Of a stretch of DNA of 64,000 nt, positions 1 to 9,036 are shown piece after piece. Numbering within the stretch: position 1 is the first letter of the stretch; the number at the start of each line of letters is the position of its first letter. The position numbers and the translations under genes are program-made. A model generated the notes under the pieces. The model was not told the origin of the DNA, ran no database searches, and was given only the letters and a program-made list of their open reading frames with translations. This DNA is from Silvibacterium bohemicum (GTDB lineage: Bacteria; Acidobacteriota; Terriglobia; Terriglobales; Acidobacteriaceae): NCBI RefSeq assembly GCF_001006305.1, contig NZ_LBHJ01000019.1, positions 429,832-493,831 on the forward strand, given 5' to 3'.

Positions 1-3000
1 TCCGCTCTGCTGCGCCGGGAATGGGCAGAGCTTTGTGGTCTAACTTGCCATTGGGAGTTACCGGCCACGCAGGAAGCACAACAACAGTCGAGGGGACCAT
101 GTAATCCGGCAGGCGTTCCTGCAGGTAGCCCTGAAGTTCGCGTCCCAGTTCGCCTTCGACAGCCGCCTGTGAAGGCGCGTTGGCAAACTGCCGGTAGAAC
201 GATCGCTCTGCCACCGGCAATCTCTCGGCGGGATTCCATTGCGGGCGGAAAACGGCATCATAGATTCCGGATTTCTCAAATCCACGCCAGCTCAGATCGA
301 CACAAAGCTGGTCGGCGAACTGAATGACCGCATCCGGATCTTCTCCCGGCAGGTTCGCGCACAGAGTCCGGAGCTTGCCTGCGGTTCCCAAGCCAGAGTT
401 TGCAGAAAGCAGAGAACGCGCCGCTTCCACCGCTCCCGCGACACGTCCGTCAGGCACGCCGCGAAGTCCTGCACTCTCTGCAGGCTCGGAGGACAGCAAC
501 GATTCGACCGCCTCTCGCCAGTCGCCGCCTGCATCCCATCTCACCCAGAGATGAGGCTCCTCAATCTCTTCTTTTCGATCGCCGACGTTTATCGTTACGT
601 CGTAACGGAACCGGCTTAGTTCATTTTCGTAAGCACCCGCCTTCAGGGAAGCATCAACGCGTCCCAACTTGGTAGAGCGACGTGCCAACTCTCTGAACAG
701 CTGCGGATCTAACACCAGTTCGTTTTCATGCCGCTGCTGATAAGTAACGCGCTGCCGCAGATCGGGCAATGAGGTCGTGACAGCCGCTTTGTGCATCTGC
801 ACAGAGGCATGATAAGCGCCCAGCAGTGGCAGGCTGCGCACGTCGCCGACGAAGATGTGGCCGCCTCGCCGGGTCACGCGCTCTGCCTCTCGCAGCACGT
901 CGAGCAGATAACCCGCATCCGGGAAATACTGCACGATCGAATTCAGGATGAGCAGGTCGACGCTGTCATCTTCAAGGAAGCTCAGATCGTGCGCCATGCC
1001 CTGCCGCAGCTCCACATGCTCCAGATCCGGGCGAGTTACGAGGTATCTGCCCACCTTCGCGAGGGCTTCTGCGGAAAAATCCAACCCCGTGTAGCTCTGG
1101 CAATCACCCGCGAGCCGAGTCAGCAGCAACCCGGTTCCGCAGCCGACCTCGACGACGCGCGAGGGATTCAGGCGCTTCAGCCGGACCACGGTTTCGTCGA
1201 CCCAGATCTGCATTTCGCGTGGAGGGATAGGCTTGCCCGTGTAACTGCTGAGCCAGCCCGTGATGTCGAAATCGCCGCCTACATCCACACCATCGGCGTA
1301 CGTCGACTCGTAGAGCTCTCGCCAGCGTGTCACATGCGAGAGTCCCGCGCTCCTCCGCTCGGCATCCTCCTGCCGTGCAATCACATAGGCCAGCAGCTGC
1401 CCGGAATTCTCGCCGGCGACGACCAGCGCCTCCCGCACCCGGTCATGTCCCAGTAATGCCGCCTCGATCTCGCCCGGCTCAATGCGAAAGCCGCGAATCT
1501 TCAACTGCTGGTCAGCGCGACCTGCGAATTCAAGCACGCCGTCTGAGCCCCAGCGAGCCATATCTCCGGTGCGATACATGCGTCCACCCGGAGCCAGGCT
1601 GTGCGGGTCAGCCACAAAGCGATCGGCTGTCAGGCCGGGCCGGTTCAGGTATCCACGCGCGAGTCCCGCGCCTGCGATGTACAACTCTCCAGCGATGCCG
1701 ATCGGCACCGGCTGCAAAGCCTTATCGAGGAGATAGACGCGTGTGTTCCACACCGGTTTTCCGATGGGTGGAGTCTGTTTCCCAGATAGGGGTTCGCTGA
1801 TGGTCGCACAGACGGTCGATTCGGTGGGGCCGTAGGCATTGATCATCCTTCGCCCCGAAGACCAGAGCGCCGCCACCGCGGAAGAACAGGCATCGCCGCC
1901 GACGATCAGGCATTCGAGCGGGATGTTCGCAGCATCCTCCAGGGTCGAAAGCACGACGGGAGGTAACAGTGCATGCGTTATCTTCTCGGCGATGAGCAGC
2001 CGGCGCAGAGCGTCGCCGGCGCGCGCATTTTCAGCAGGCACTACGAGCGTTCCCCCGCTCGTAAACGCCATGACCATCTCCCACAGAGAAGCGTCAAAGT
2101 TGAGCGACGCAAACTGCAATACCCGGGAATCCGAGTTGAGCCCCAAACTTCCAACCCGAAGCTCTGCCAGGCTGGAGATACCGGCATGCGTCACAACTAC
2201 GCCTTTGGGCACACCCGTCGATCCGGATGTGTAAATCACATAAGCAGGATGCTCGCAGCGTAACGGTGCGCATCGATCCTCATCGACAGGATTCACATCG
2301 ACACGATTCACATCGACACGATCGGCGACGGAAGGATCGACCAGCAGCACTTCCGTCTCAGGCGCATTCAAGACCATTCGCGGAACATCGACCGGCAACT
2401 GTGATTGCTGTTCGCTGCTGGTAAGCACCAGTGCCGGCTTGGCGTCCTTTACCATCTGCAGTAGTCGCGCAGCCGGATAGTTGGAGTCGAGCGGCAGGTA
2501 AGCGGCTCCGGCTTTGAGCGCGGCCAGAATTGCTACGACCATATCCACCGACCTGGCGAGGCAGATGCCGACCAGAGACTCCGGACCAACGCGCCGCCCG
2601 ATGAGGAGATGGGCCAAACGATTGGCCCGCGCATTTAGTTCCGAATAAGTGAGGGTCTCGCGCTCGAATACAAGCGCGGGCGCGAGGGGATGACGTCGCA
2701 CCTGTAGTTCGAAGAGTTCGGCAAGCGTGGCCTGGGGAAGATCGCGATACGTAGCATTGAAGTCATCCATCACCTGCCGTCGCGCAGATGGCAACAGCAT
2801 CTCGATGCGATGCAAAGGAGCCGCATCGTCAGCTATGGCGATTTGTTCCAGCAGCCCGAGAAAATTCCGCTGATACTCTCCCAATGCTGCCGCGGTATAG
2901 TGCTCAGGATTTCCGATGAACTCGATGCAGACATCCGAATCATCTCGCCGGTCATACACTGCGATCTGCAAGTCGTCGACCGACCAGTTCCCGATATTAC

Positions 3001-4135
3001 GTGCGCGGCACTTACTCCCGGCAAAGGTAAAGTCATAACGGAACGGCATTACATTGACGATCGTGCCGTAGATTCCAGGGTCGGAGGGCCGCAAGCCGCA
3101 ATCGTTCCTGAGATCTTCGAGCCGGTAGCGCTGATGAGCTGAGGCCTCCCGAAGGTCGTTCGCGGTTCGGCGTAGAAGATCGCCAAGCGTCTCATGCAAG
3201 GAAACGGTGGAACGGAATGGAACGGCGTTGGAGCAGAGAGCGACGACCCGGCGCATTTCATCCGTGGTCCGGCCCGATACTGCCATGCCGAGCACCGCGT
3301 CGTTGACCCCGGCGAGACGGTGAAGATATACAGCCGCAGCAGCCATGATCGACGATGCAAGCCCAGCGCTCCGGCCGCCGCCGCGAGTGCGCAACGACTC
3401 AATCGTGGAGCGCGAGACCCACTCTACGCTGCGTAGAAACCGGCTCGATCGCGCCGGCAGCTTCCCTGAAATAGTGGCTGCCTCTGGCCGGTCCTCCAGA
3501 TAGTTGCGCCAATAAGATCTGTCGAGCTCATAGCCGGAAGAAAGCTGATAGCTGCGGTCCGCGGCCAGCGGTTCGAGGCAGGATAGAAATCCCGCCGGTT
3601 CGACGGGGCGGCCCGCTGCGAGCGCGGAATAGATTTCCGCGACACGCCGCGCAATCATCGCGAGCCCGAAGCCATCGATGCAGATGTGGTGGTAGCGCCC
3701 GTACCAGAGATACCGGTCCGCAGCGAGCCGGAGCAGAGCGTAGGAAAAAGGCGCTTCACCGCTAACATCGTGTCTCACCGCGATGTCGCGGCGCATCCAT
3801 GCCTCTGCTGCCTCCGCCGGATCGGCCTCATCGCCGAAGTCGATGAAAGACATCGTCCAGACAGGGTCGCGTTCCAGATACTGGACCGGGCCCTGAGCTG
3901 TATCTGAAATCCGCAGACGCAGGGTATCCGTATCCTGGACCATCCGGCGCAGTGATTGCTCGAACAGCGCAGGCGCCACAGGGCCAAAGATCTCTATGTA
4001 CTCCGCGATTTGATAAGCGCAACGGCTTGCATCGAGAGCCGTCGCAGCCCAGACACCGCTTTGCGCAGCGGACAGCTTATATCTTTGTGGGATCGAACCC
4101 GGCGCAATAACTTCCCCGTTGACCGACGCTTTCAC
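1..4135 (-). CDS. Non-ribosomal peptide synthetase, C-A-(N-methyltransferase) module, partial
   Basis: The frame is open from a GTG at 4135 to the left edge, so at least 1378 codons are present and the 3' part (carrier domain onward) is missing. Order: condensation domain with HHICIDG (the HHxxxDG active site, 3691-3671); adenylation domain with YTSGSTG near 2230, NFDASLWEM and NAYGPTE; then, between core motifs A8 and A10, a SAM methyltransferase with EVGCGTG near 1160; finally A10 [11 protein letters not shown] at about 55-20. Methyltransferases in this position are N-methyltransferases in known synthetases. Aligning by eye to GrsA, the pocket reads D-A-W-L-I-G-A-V-C with the A10 Lys, which suggests a hydrophobic residue. 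The protein begins directly with a C domain, so it needs an upstream donor or an acyl starter. GTG 4135 was chosen for a G-rich stretch just upstream; in-frame GTG and TTG codons further up are possible. Confidence 0.93.
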   Translation of the reverse strand, partial: MKASVNGEVIAPGSIPQRYKLSAAQSGVWAATALDASRCAYQIAEYIEIFGPVAPALFEQSLRRMVQDTDTLRLRISDTAQGPVQYLERDPVWTMSFIDFGDEADPAEAAEAWMRRDIAVRHDVSGEAPFSYALLRLAADRYLWYGRYHHICIDGFGLAMIARRVAEIYSALAAGRPVEPAGFLSCLEPLAADRSYQLSSGYELDRSYWRNYLEDRPEAATISGKLPARSSRFLRSVEWVSRSTIESLRTRGGGRSAGLASSIMAAAAVYLHRLAGVNDAVLGMAVSGRTTDEMRRVVALCSNAVPFRSTVSLHETLGDLLRRTANDLREASAHQRYRLEDLRNDCGLRPSDPGIYGTIVNVMPFRYDFTFAGSKCRARNIGNWSVDDLQIAVYDRRDDSDVCIEFIGNPEHYTAAALGEYQRNFLGLLEQIAIADDAAPLHRIEMLLPSARRQVMDDFNATYRDLPQATLAELFELQVRRHPLAPALVFERETLTYSELNARANRLAHLLIGRRVGPESLVGICLARSVDMVVAILAALKAGAAYLPLDSNYPAARLLQMVKDAKPALVLTSSEQQSQLPVDVPRMVLNAPETEVLLVDPSVADRVDVNRVDVNPVDEDRCAPLRCEHPAYVIYTSGSTGVPKGVVVTHAGISSLAELRVGSLGLNSDSRVLQFASLNFDASLWEMVMAFTSGGTLVVPAENARAGDALRRLLIAEKITHALLPPVVLSTLEDAANIPLECLIVGGDACSSAVAALWSSGRRMINAYGPTESTVCATISEPLSGKQTPPIGKPVWNTRVYLLDKALQPVPIGIAGELYIAGAGLARGYLNRPGLTADRFVADPHSLAPGGRMYRTGDMARWGSDGVLEFAGRADQQLKIRGFRIEPGEIEAALLGHDRVREALVVAGENSGQLLAYVIARQEDAERRSAGLSHVTRWRELYESTYADGVDVGGDFDITGWLSSYTGKPIPPREMQIWVDETVVRLKRLNPSRVVEVGCGTGLLLTRLAGDCQSYTGLDFSAEALAKVGRYLVTRPDLEHVELRQGMAHDLSFLEDDSVDLLILNSIVQYFPDAGYLLDVLREAERVTRRGGHIFVGDVRSLPLLGAYHASVQMHKAAVTTSLPDLRQRVTYQQRHENELVLDPQLFRELARRSTKLGRVDASLKAGAYENELSRFRYDVTINVGDRKEEIEEPHLWVRWDAGGDWREAVESLLSSEPAESAGLRGVPDGRVAGAVEAARSLLSANSGLGTAGKLRTLCANLPGEDPDAVIQFADQLCVDLSWRGFEKSGIYDAVFRPQWNPAERLPVAERSFYRQFANAPSQAAVEGELGRELQGYLQERLPDYMVPSTVVVLPAWPVTPNGKLDHKALPIPGAAER
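2281..2322. repeat. 15-bp tandem repeat inside the NRPS adenylation domain
   Basis: Nearly three copies of a 15-bp unit (CATCGACACGATTCA and a one-base variant) lie back to back. The unit is a multiple of three, so the frame is kept; on the minus strand it encodes a repeated V-D-V-N-R/P stretch just before the A3 motif. It looks like a small in-frame minisatellite in a surface loop. Confidence 0.7.
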
Positions 4136-4452
4136 TTTCAGCCCCCAAAACACAACGTCTCGCAGTCCGAAGCACAACTCTGCAATTTCGCAACTTCGAA
4201 TTTGATCGTTATTTGCAGCGAACAATCAAAGCGAGAAAACCCGCCAGGAAATTCATTCCGCTAGCACTCTGGAGAAGGACATCAGTGAATCACTTAGCAG
4301 CAAAAACAGTAAGTCTCTTTATGCTCTATGTGGGTACGGTACTGATCAGGAATCCAAGTTAAGGCAAGCATCGCCAGTGAGCTCTGCCGAACAAAGCGGC
4401 AGTTTTGTATTAAGGCTCATGAAAGAAGCGAGTCAGCGCAACCGCAACGCGT
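4136..4452. other. Intergenic, upstream of the NRPS
   Basis: 317 bases between the synthetase start and the small membrane-protein gene, both minus strand. It holds no convincing gene. A 25-codon plus-strand GTG frame with a good AAGGA site (from 4279) is too short to accept. No clear hairpin or promoter was recognised. Confidence 0.5.
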
Positions 4453-4659
4453 TCAAACGGTGACCTCGCCGGCGGATTGGGCGCGGACTTCGGCGACCTG
4501 GTCTTCGATATCCTCGGCGATCTCTTCCTGGATCTCTCTCAATTTAGAGCCCAGCGCAATACCGCCTTTGACGACACCCTTAGTGATCTGCTTCGGGTAT
4601 TTTCCAAATGCGTATCCTGCAGCTGCACCCACGACGAGAATCAGCAGTTTATTGCCCAT
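4453..4659 (-). CDS. Small glycine-rich membrane protein (DUF5132-like)
   Basis: 68 residues. An N-terminal hydrophobic helix with small-residue spacing (VVGAAAGYAFGKYP) is followed by a Gly/Lys-rich stretch and an acidic amphipathic helix (REIQEEIAEDIEDQVAEVRA). The ATG at 4659 was preferred to an upstream in-frame ATG at 4779 because the hydrophobic segment starts here, GGAG lies about 12 bases upstream, and the added N-terminus is basic and unlike a protein domain. From memory the pattern resembles DUF5132 proteins, which are often found near HMA-domain and metal-transport genes; this was not searched. It lies between the HMA-ABC exporter side and the NRPS on the same strand. Function unknown; a structural membrane peptide is possible. 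Confidence 0.7.
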   Translation of the reverse strand: MGNKLLILVVGAAAGYAFGKYPKQITKGVVKGGIALGSKLREIQEEIAEDIEDQVAEVRAQSAGEVTV

Positions 4660-4805
4660 GGCCCAGCCAACTCTCCACTCGGTTGCATTTGATCGGGTGC
4701 ATCGCCAAAAAGGCAGAGGTATACCTGCCGCTTTGCGCTGCGACGATGAGATGAGGCGGGGCCTGCGACGGCCCCTCAATTTGACTGCAGACTTCTAACC
4801 GCTGT

Positions 4806-5108
4806 TTACTTAGCGGAGGTCTTGCGGGCGGTTGTTACTTCTGCTGACTCGCGAGCCGCTGTTTTGGTAGCCAGGCGGTCAACGAGGGTCCTGCCCGACA
4901 CCGACTTCGAGAAGGAGTTGGCGCCAACCAAAACATATCCGAGCGGGCCAAAGACAGTAGCTGCTGCGAGACCGGCAACAGTGTGGAGAGCTGCTTCACC
5001 AATCTTTCTATCCAGGTAGAGGCTGAAGCCTGGGAGACTTAATTCCCCGGCACCTTTCACAACTTTTCCAAGAGTTTCTTCAGTTACGAGGGGGGCGGCG
5101 GCTGACAT
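4806..5108 (-). CDS. Small membrane protein (DUF6072-like)
   Basis: 100 residues. After a polar N-terminus comes KGAGELSLPGFSLYLDRKIG, then a hydrophobic glycine-rich segment (about 43-65, GLAAATVFGPLGYVLVGANS), then a Lys/Ala/Thr-rich tail. The start at 5108 is fixed by GGAGG six bases upstream; an in-frame ATG at 5132 lacks such a site. The segment around GPLGYVLVGANSFSKSVSG recalls DUF6072 proteins as I remember them, a family of unknown role reported next to HMA-domain genes. It follows the HMA-ABC exporter gene by 159 bases on the same strand and probably has its own promoter. No enzymatic motif is visible. Confidence 0.7.
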   Translation of the reverse strand: MSAAAPLVTEETLGKVVKGAGELSLPGFSLYLDRKIGEAALHTVAGLAAATVFGPLGYVLVGANSFSKSVSGRTLVDRLATKTAARESAEVTTARKTSAK

Positions 5109-5128
5109 GCTTGTTTCCTCCGGCAATA

Positions 5129-5157
5129 ACATTATGCTATTCCATTGCTTCCGACAA
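5129..5157 (-). promoter_or_regulatory. Putative sigma70-type promoter for the small membrane-protein genes
   Basis: Read on the minus strand: TTGTCG (5157-5152), a spacer of exactly 17 bases, and TAATGT (5134-5129). The start codon at 5108 follows after a short leader containing GGAGG. The match to TTGACA/TATAAT is partial and Acidobacteriota promoters are poorly characterised. Confidence 0.35.
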
Positions 5158-5267
5158 GAGCTATCTCGAATAAGTCCTAAATTAAATTCATCCGTAACAT
5201 CAGGCTCTATTTATTACATTCGTAAGGCGGAGATATACCCCTTTACCCCGACTCAAATAAATGTGAA

Positions 5268-7358
5268 CTAGCCCCGGGAAAGCGGATCAGTCTGCCCGCG
5301 GACCATGCCCGTCTGGACATCCCAAAGCGAGGCGTACAGCCCGTTCAACGCGAGTAATTCGTCGTGCTTGCCCTGCTCCAGGATTCTGCCGTCTTCCATC
5401 ACGTAGATGCGATGTGCGTTCCGTACCGTCGACAGGCGATGGGCAATAATCATCATGCTGCGCCCAGCTTCGAGGCGCTCAATCGATCGATGGATCGCAG
5501 CCTCCGTCTCGTTATCGACCGATGCCGTAGCCTCGTCCAGCACTAGAATTGGAGCATCTTTGAGAATCGCGCGCGCAATCGAAATCCGCTGACGCTGGCC
5601 TGCCGAGAGCCGCGATCCCCGCTCTCCAACCGGGGTGTCGTAGCCCTGTGGAAGACCACGGATGAACTCCTCTGCTTCAGCTGCCCGGGCCGCTTTTATC
5701 ACTTCTTCGCGAGTGGCTTCCGGACGCCCGTAAACAATGTTGTCGCTTACCGTTCCGTCGAATAAGTAGACGTCCTGGCTAACGAATCCCACCGCCTGCC
5801 TCAAGTCCTGGAGAGTCAGGTCGCGCACATTGATGCCATCGATGGTCACTGCGCCCCGATTAACGTCGTAGAAGCGAAGCAGAAGCTTTACCAGGGTCGT
5901 CTTGCCGGCTCCCGTTGCTCCAACCACACCAATCGTTTCGCCTGCGCCGAGTTGTAAGTCCAGCCCCTTAAGAACGTCGTAACCCTGTCGATAGGCAAAG
6001 CCCACGCTGGAAAATGAAATCTCCCCACGCACCCGGTCCAAGGCAAGACGCCGTTTGCCATTGCGAATCGCGGGCTGAGTATCGAGCAGCTCCAGCACTC
6101 GGGCGGAGGAGGCCGACGCATTCATGTAGAGATCGTACAAATCATTGATCGCGCCCATTGCCGACATGAGCCGCGGTATCAGTTGGGCCAGGGTAAGAAA
6201 AGCGCCCGACGTAAGGCTCCCTTCCTCCACCGAAACACCACCCAGCGCGAGAGCAAACGCGGCCACGGATCCATAAATTCCACCCTGCATACTCGCATAT
6301 GCGGACCCTGCCACAGCTGCGTCAACATTCGCCTGGCGTACCTGGTTGCTCAGGTCGCGGACCCGTTTTGCTTCGTAGCTTTCGGCGGTAAAACTCTTGA
6401 CCGTCGCTACTCCGGATAGATTGTTGGTAAGCACGCCGTTCAACTCAGCCGAACGCAAGCCGACATTCGCATACCGGGGCGCCAGCTGTCTTTGAAAATA
6501 ACGATAGGTCAGGAATACGGCGGCTATCGGCAGGGTGACGATGACTGCAATTCCTGGGGCAACCAGCAGCAGCAGACCGATTGCTACCCCCACAGAAGTA
6601 GCCGATTCAATAGCAATGCCGGGCCCCGTCTCGATGAACTTGCTGACGTTCGCCAGGTCCGCCGAAAGCACGTTCATAAGCGCGCCCGTACTCTCGTTAT
6701 CGAAATACGACATATCGAGTTCTTCGAGATGAGCGAATGCGCGCGTACGCAATTCGTGCTCCACCGAGGTGGCGAGCGCCTTCCAGTATCGGTTCTGATA
6801 ATGCCGTACCACCACCGCCGCCGTCGCCCCTGCGGCGGTCACAAAGCCGAAAAACCATAAGTCGGATTTCGCCGATTTTGTTTTGCCTCTTTTGGCGACT
6901 ACGCCGAGCAGTGCCGAGGTGCACCATGCGATCACGAAGTTACCCAGCGTGCTCAACACCGATGCCGCCGCGGCTTTGTTGAGCAGCTTGCGATCCGGCT
7001 CTACCCGGAGCACTAAACGGAGCAGCGGGTTTTGAAAGAGAGAGAGCTCTTGAGAACCTTCAGAAGCTCTTGCCTTCGATGACTTCTGCAAGGCGGCCCG
7101 CAGCAGCGCTTCGATCTGGCCTTGCGGCGAATCGGGCTCATACGTCACCAGGATGCGGCCCGTCATCGGGTTTGCAACTACAGTGAGGATCCCCTGCTTT
7201 TCCTGCAGCGCACTTTGCACCACCGCAGCGATCCGCGGCTTATGGCGAATCTCCTCAACCTCCCAACGCTCCCTCCCGGGGATCGCCGACCGCAAATGAA
7301 TGTCGATCACAGGCGTCGCCGATTTCTGATCGCGCCTGGAGGCAGTCTTCGTCGCCAT
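5268..7358 (-). CDS. ABC exporter with N-terminal HMA_2-like domain
   Basis: 696 residues, a half-exporter with an extra N-terminal domain. Residues about 17-90 look like an HMA_2-type ferredoxin fold: a IPGRERWEVEEIRHKP start and a VVANPMTGRILVTYEP end. It contains no Cys, so the CxxC metal site of classical HMA domains is absent. A six-helix type I exporter membrane domain follows (about 125-410). The ATPase has Walker A GATGAGKTT (480-488), Q-loop FVSQD, signature LSAGQ (584-588), Walker B ILVLDEA and H-loop IIAHR. Such proteins export lipids, peptides or drugs as dimers in the inner membrane. Its position between the type II thioesterase and the NRPS suggests export of the peptide, while the HMA-like domain and the two small neighbours suggest a metal- or organelle-linked role. 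Which is right cannot be told from sequence. Confidence 0.9.
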   Translation of the reverse strand: MATKTASRRDQKSATPVIDIHLRSAIPGRERWEVEEIRHKPRIAAVVQSALQEKQGILTVVANPMTGRILVTYEPDSPQGQIEALLRAALQKSSKARASEGSQELSLFQNPLLRLVLRVEPDRKLLNKAAAASVLSTLGNFVIAWCTSALLGVVAKRGKTKSAKSDLWFFGFVTAAGATAAVVVRHYQNRYWKALATSVEHELRTRAFAHLEELDMSYFDNESTGALMNVLSADLANVSKFIETGPGIAIESATSVGVAIGLLLLVAPGIAVIVTLPIAAVFLTYRYFQRQLAPRYANVGLRSAELNGVLTNNLSGVATVKSFTAESYEAKRVRDLSNQVRQANVDAAVAGSAYASMQGGIYGSVAAFALALGGVSVEEGSLTSGAFLTLAQLIPRLMSAMGAINDLYDLYMNASASSARVLELLDTQPAIRNGKRRLALDRVRGEISFSSVGFAYRQGYDVLKGLDLQLGAGETIGVVGATGAGKTTLVKLLLRFYDVNRGAVTIDGINVRDLTLQDLRQAVGFVSQDVYLFDGTVSDNIVYGRPEATREEVIKAARAAEAEEFIRGLPQGYDTPVGERGSRLSAGQRQRISIARAILKDAPILVLDEATASVDNETEAAIHRSIERLEAGRSMMIIAHRLSTVRNAHRIYVMEDGRILEQGKHDELLALNGLYASLWDVQTGMVRGQTDPLSRG

Positions 7359-7579
7359 GATATAGGTCGCCCTTTCGCAGCTTATTCAATGAGATTATTA
7401 GTCGGTTATCTGATCCAGCCAGCCTGCATGGCCCCGGCCTATCTGCGTGGTCAGATATGTCTCGATAAAACGTGACCAGCTTATCCGGAACCATACTCGC
7501 ATAAACCGCGCAATCCGGCGAGCCTGTCCCCCTGCTGGACCTGAAAACAAGAGAATGTTACAGGGTCGTTACATCGCAC

Positions 7580-8359
7580 TTACGTGTGGCTATATGACCG
7601 TAGCCGCGCTTCGATTGCACCGACCAGTGCGTCCAGCTGCGAATGTACAAAAAAATGGTTGCCCTGAAAGATTTGCAATTCGAATGAAGATGCCGTCTGA
7701 TGCTGCCAGAGAGCCAGGTCCTCTGGCGAGAGCTCTGCGTCTTCCGAACCGCCCCAGGCGGTGATAGGGCAAGCGAGCGGCGGTTCTGCAGTGTAGGAAT
7801 AGGTTTCATCCATTGCAAAATCCGCTCGGAGTGTCGGCATGAGAAGTTCCATCAGTTCCTGCTCCGCCAGAATTTCAGGGCCGCTGCCGCCTAGCTCACG
7901 CAGTCTTTCCACGAACTGTGCGTCGGGCAACCGATGTGCAGGAGGATCGGTCTCCGGTGTCTGCGGTGCGCGGTGAGCGGCAGCGTAGAAATGCAGAGGC
8001 AGACGCTCGCCATTTCGGCGCAAAGTGCGCGCGAGCTCAAATGCGATCAGGGTTCCCAGGCTGTGTCCCAGAAAAACAAAGGGACGATCCCGCAGAGGAC
8101 GGGTCGCCTGGGCAAGCTCCGCCACCAGTGCCTGCATATCTCGAGTGGGCTCTTCGTGAAAACGCTCGCCCCGGCCGGGGAGCTGTATGCCGAAGGCCTC
8201 GAGGAAGGGTGGCAGCGCGGCGCCCCATGACCAATAACTATTGGCGCTGGCGCCGGCGGCAGGAAAACAAAATAATCGAATCCGTGCGTCCGGAGCCGGA
8301 CGGAGTTGCTTCATCCAAGGACTGAAGTCTAAGCGACGATCGGAGTGTGCTATCACCAT
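7580..8359 (-). CDS. Type II thioesterase of the NRPS locus
   Basis: 259 residues from ATG 8359. It is an alpha/beta hydrolase of the GrsT/RifR type: IRLFCFPAAG at the N-terminus, the nucleophile elbow GHSLG with Ser100, an Asp in the SEDAELSP stretch and the catalytic His in GNHFFV. These enzymes remove wrongly loaded or stalled acyl groups from carrier-protein arms during peptide or polyketide synthesis. It is the first gene of the minus-strand series leading to the synthetase and lies 221 bases upstream of the exporter. A TTG at 8431 would add 24 residues with no family similarity; ATG 8359 gives the usual short N-terminus but has no clear ribosome site, so the start is uncertain. Confidence 0.9.
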   Translation of the reverse strand: MVIAHSDRRLDFSPWMKQLRPAPDARIRLFCFPAAGASANSYWSWGAALPPFLEAFGIQLPGRGERFHEEPTRDMQALVAELAQATRPLRDRPFVFLGHSLGTLIAFELARTLRRNGERLPLHFYAAAHRAPQTPETDPPAHRLPDAQFVERLRELGGSGPEILAEQELMELLMPTLRADFAMDETYSYTAEPPLACPITAWGGSEDAELSPEDLALWQHQTASSFELQIFQGNHFFVHSQLDALVGAIEARLRSYSHT

Positions 8360-8615
8360 GTCATGTGTCCGGGCAGTGGCTTGGGGGTTGGCTACTGAGC
8401 CGATGAGCCCGCTTCCTTCCGGCAATAGCAATACTTCAACCCTTTTGTATCAGAAAATCAATTATTCTCAGCCAAACATGTGAGCGAGCATGTTAGATAA
8501 GATTGGACTTTAACGAGAGTGTGAGAATCACCCGAAGAACACTCTCACGACGCAGGAGAATGAGGAGGAGCACAGTCTTGAGGAAGAAGAATCTTGGTGG
8601 GGAGACCGGGCGAGC

Positions 8616-8870
8616 ATGAGTGAGTGTGCGGCGCAGTCTTTCTCCGGCATCAACCCTGCAAAGTTTGCCTGTTTAGTGGCAAATGCCGCAAAACAAGGTA
8701 TCAAGATAGATGGGAATCACGGCAGCGCATCGAAGAGTGGTATTACGATCGCCTGGAACTACGCCCCAGAGACCGGTAATCTTACTATCCAGTGCATGGA
8801 AACTCCATTTTACTTGGGGTGCGATCAGGTTAACTCCATCATTCACGAACTGGTGAATGACTGTCCTTAG
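8616..8870 (+). CDS. Small Cys-containing hypothetical protein
   Basis: 84 residues with Cys near both ends (CAAQSF..., FACLV, IQCMETPFYLGC, NDCP). No signal peptide or membrane helix is visible. GGGGAG stands about 10 bases upstream of the ATG, and an intrinsic terminator follows the stop by about 60 bases, so this looks like a complete single-gene transcript diverging from the thioesterase. I do not recognise a characterised family. The pattern of beta-type stretches and paired Cys fits a small folded protein. It could be a conserved hypothetical unrelated to the peptide locus. Confidence 0.65.
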   Translation: MSECAAQSFSGINPAKFACLVANAAKQGIKIDGNHGSASKSGITIAWNYAPETGNLTIQCMETPFYLGCDQVNSIIHELVNDCP

Positions 8871-8928
8871 GTAGCCAGTACTCATGCGAGCCGCGCAGGG
8901 CTTCGAACGAGAACCCCGTCCTACCCGG

Positions 8929-8969
8929 GCACCCCGGATCCGAAAGCGAATCCGGGGTGCCTCGTTTTT
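8929..8969 (+). terminator. Rho-independent terminator
   Basis: GCACCCCGGATCCG, a short AAAG loop and CGAATCCGGGGTGC form a strong GC-rich hairpin, followed by CTCGTTTTT. The T-tract is on the plus strand, so it ends the transcript of the small gene at 8616-8870. Confidence 0.9.
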
Positions 8970-9036
8970 ATCCGCTAGCTTAGCGTCCCTTGGCAACAGC
9001 CTTGGTTGCTGCCAGGGATCGCCTCGCGGACGGCAC

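Noticed and set aside
4284..4361. 25-codon plus-strand frame with a good AAGGA site
   Set aside because: Too short, no recognised peptide type, and antisense to the leader of the NRPS operon.
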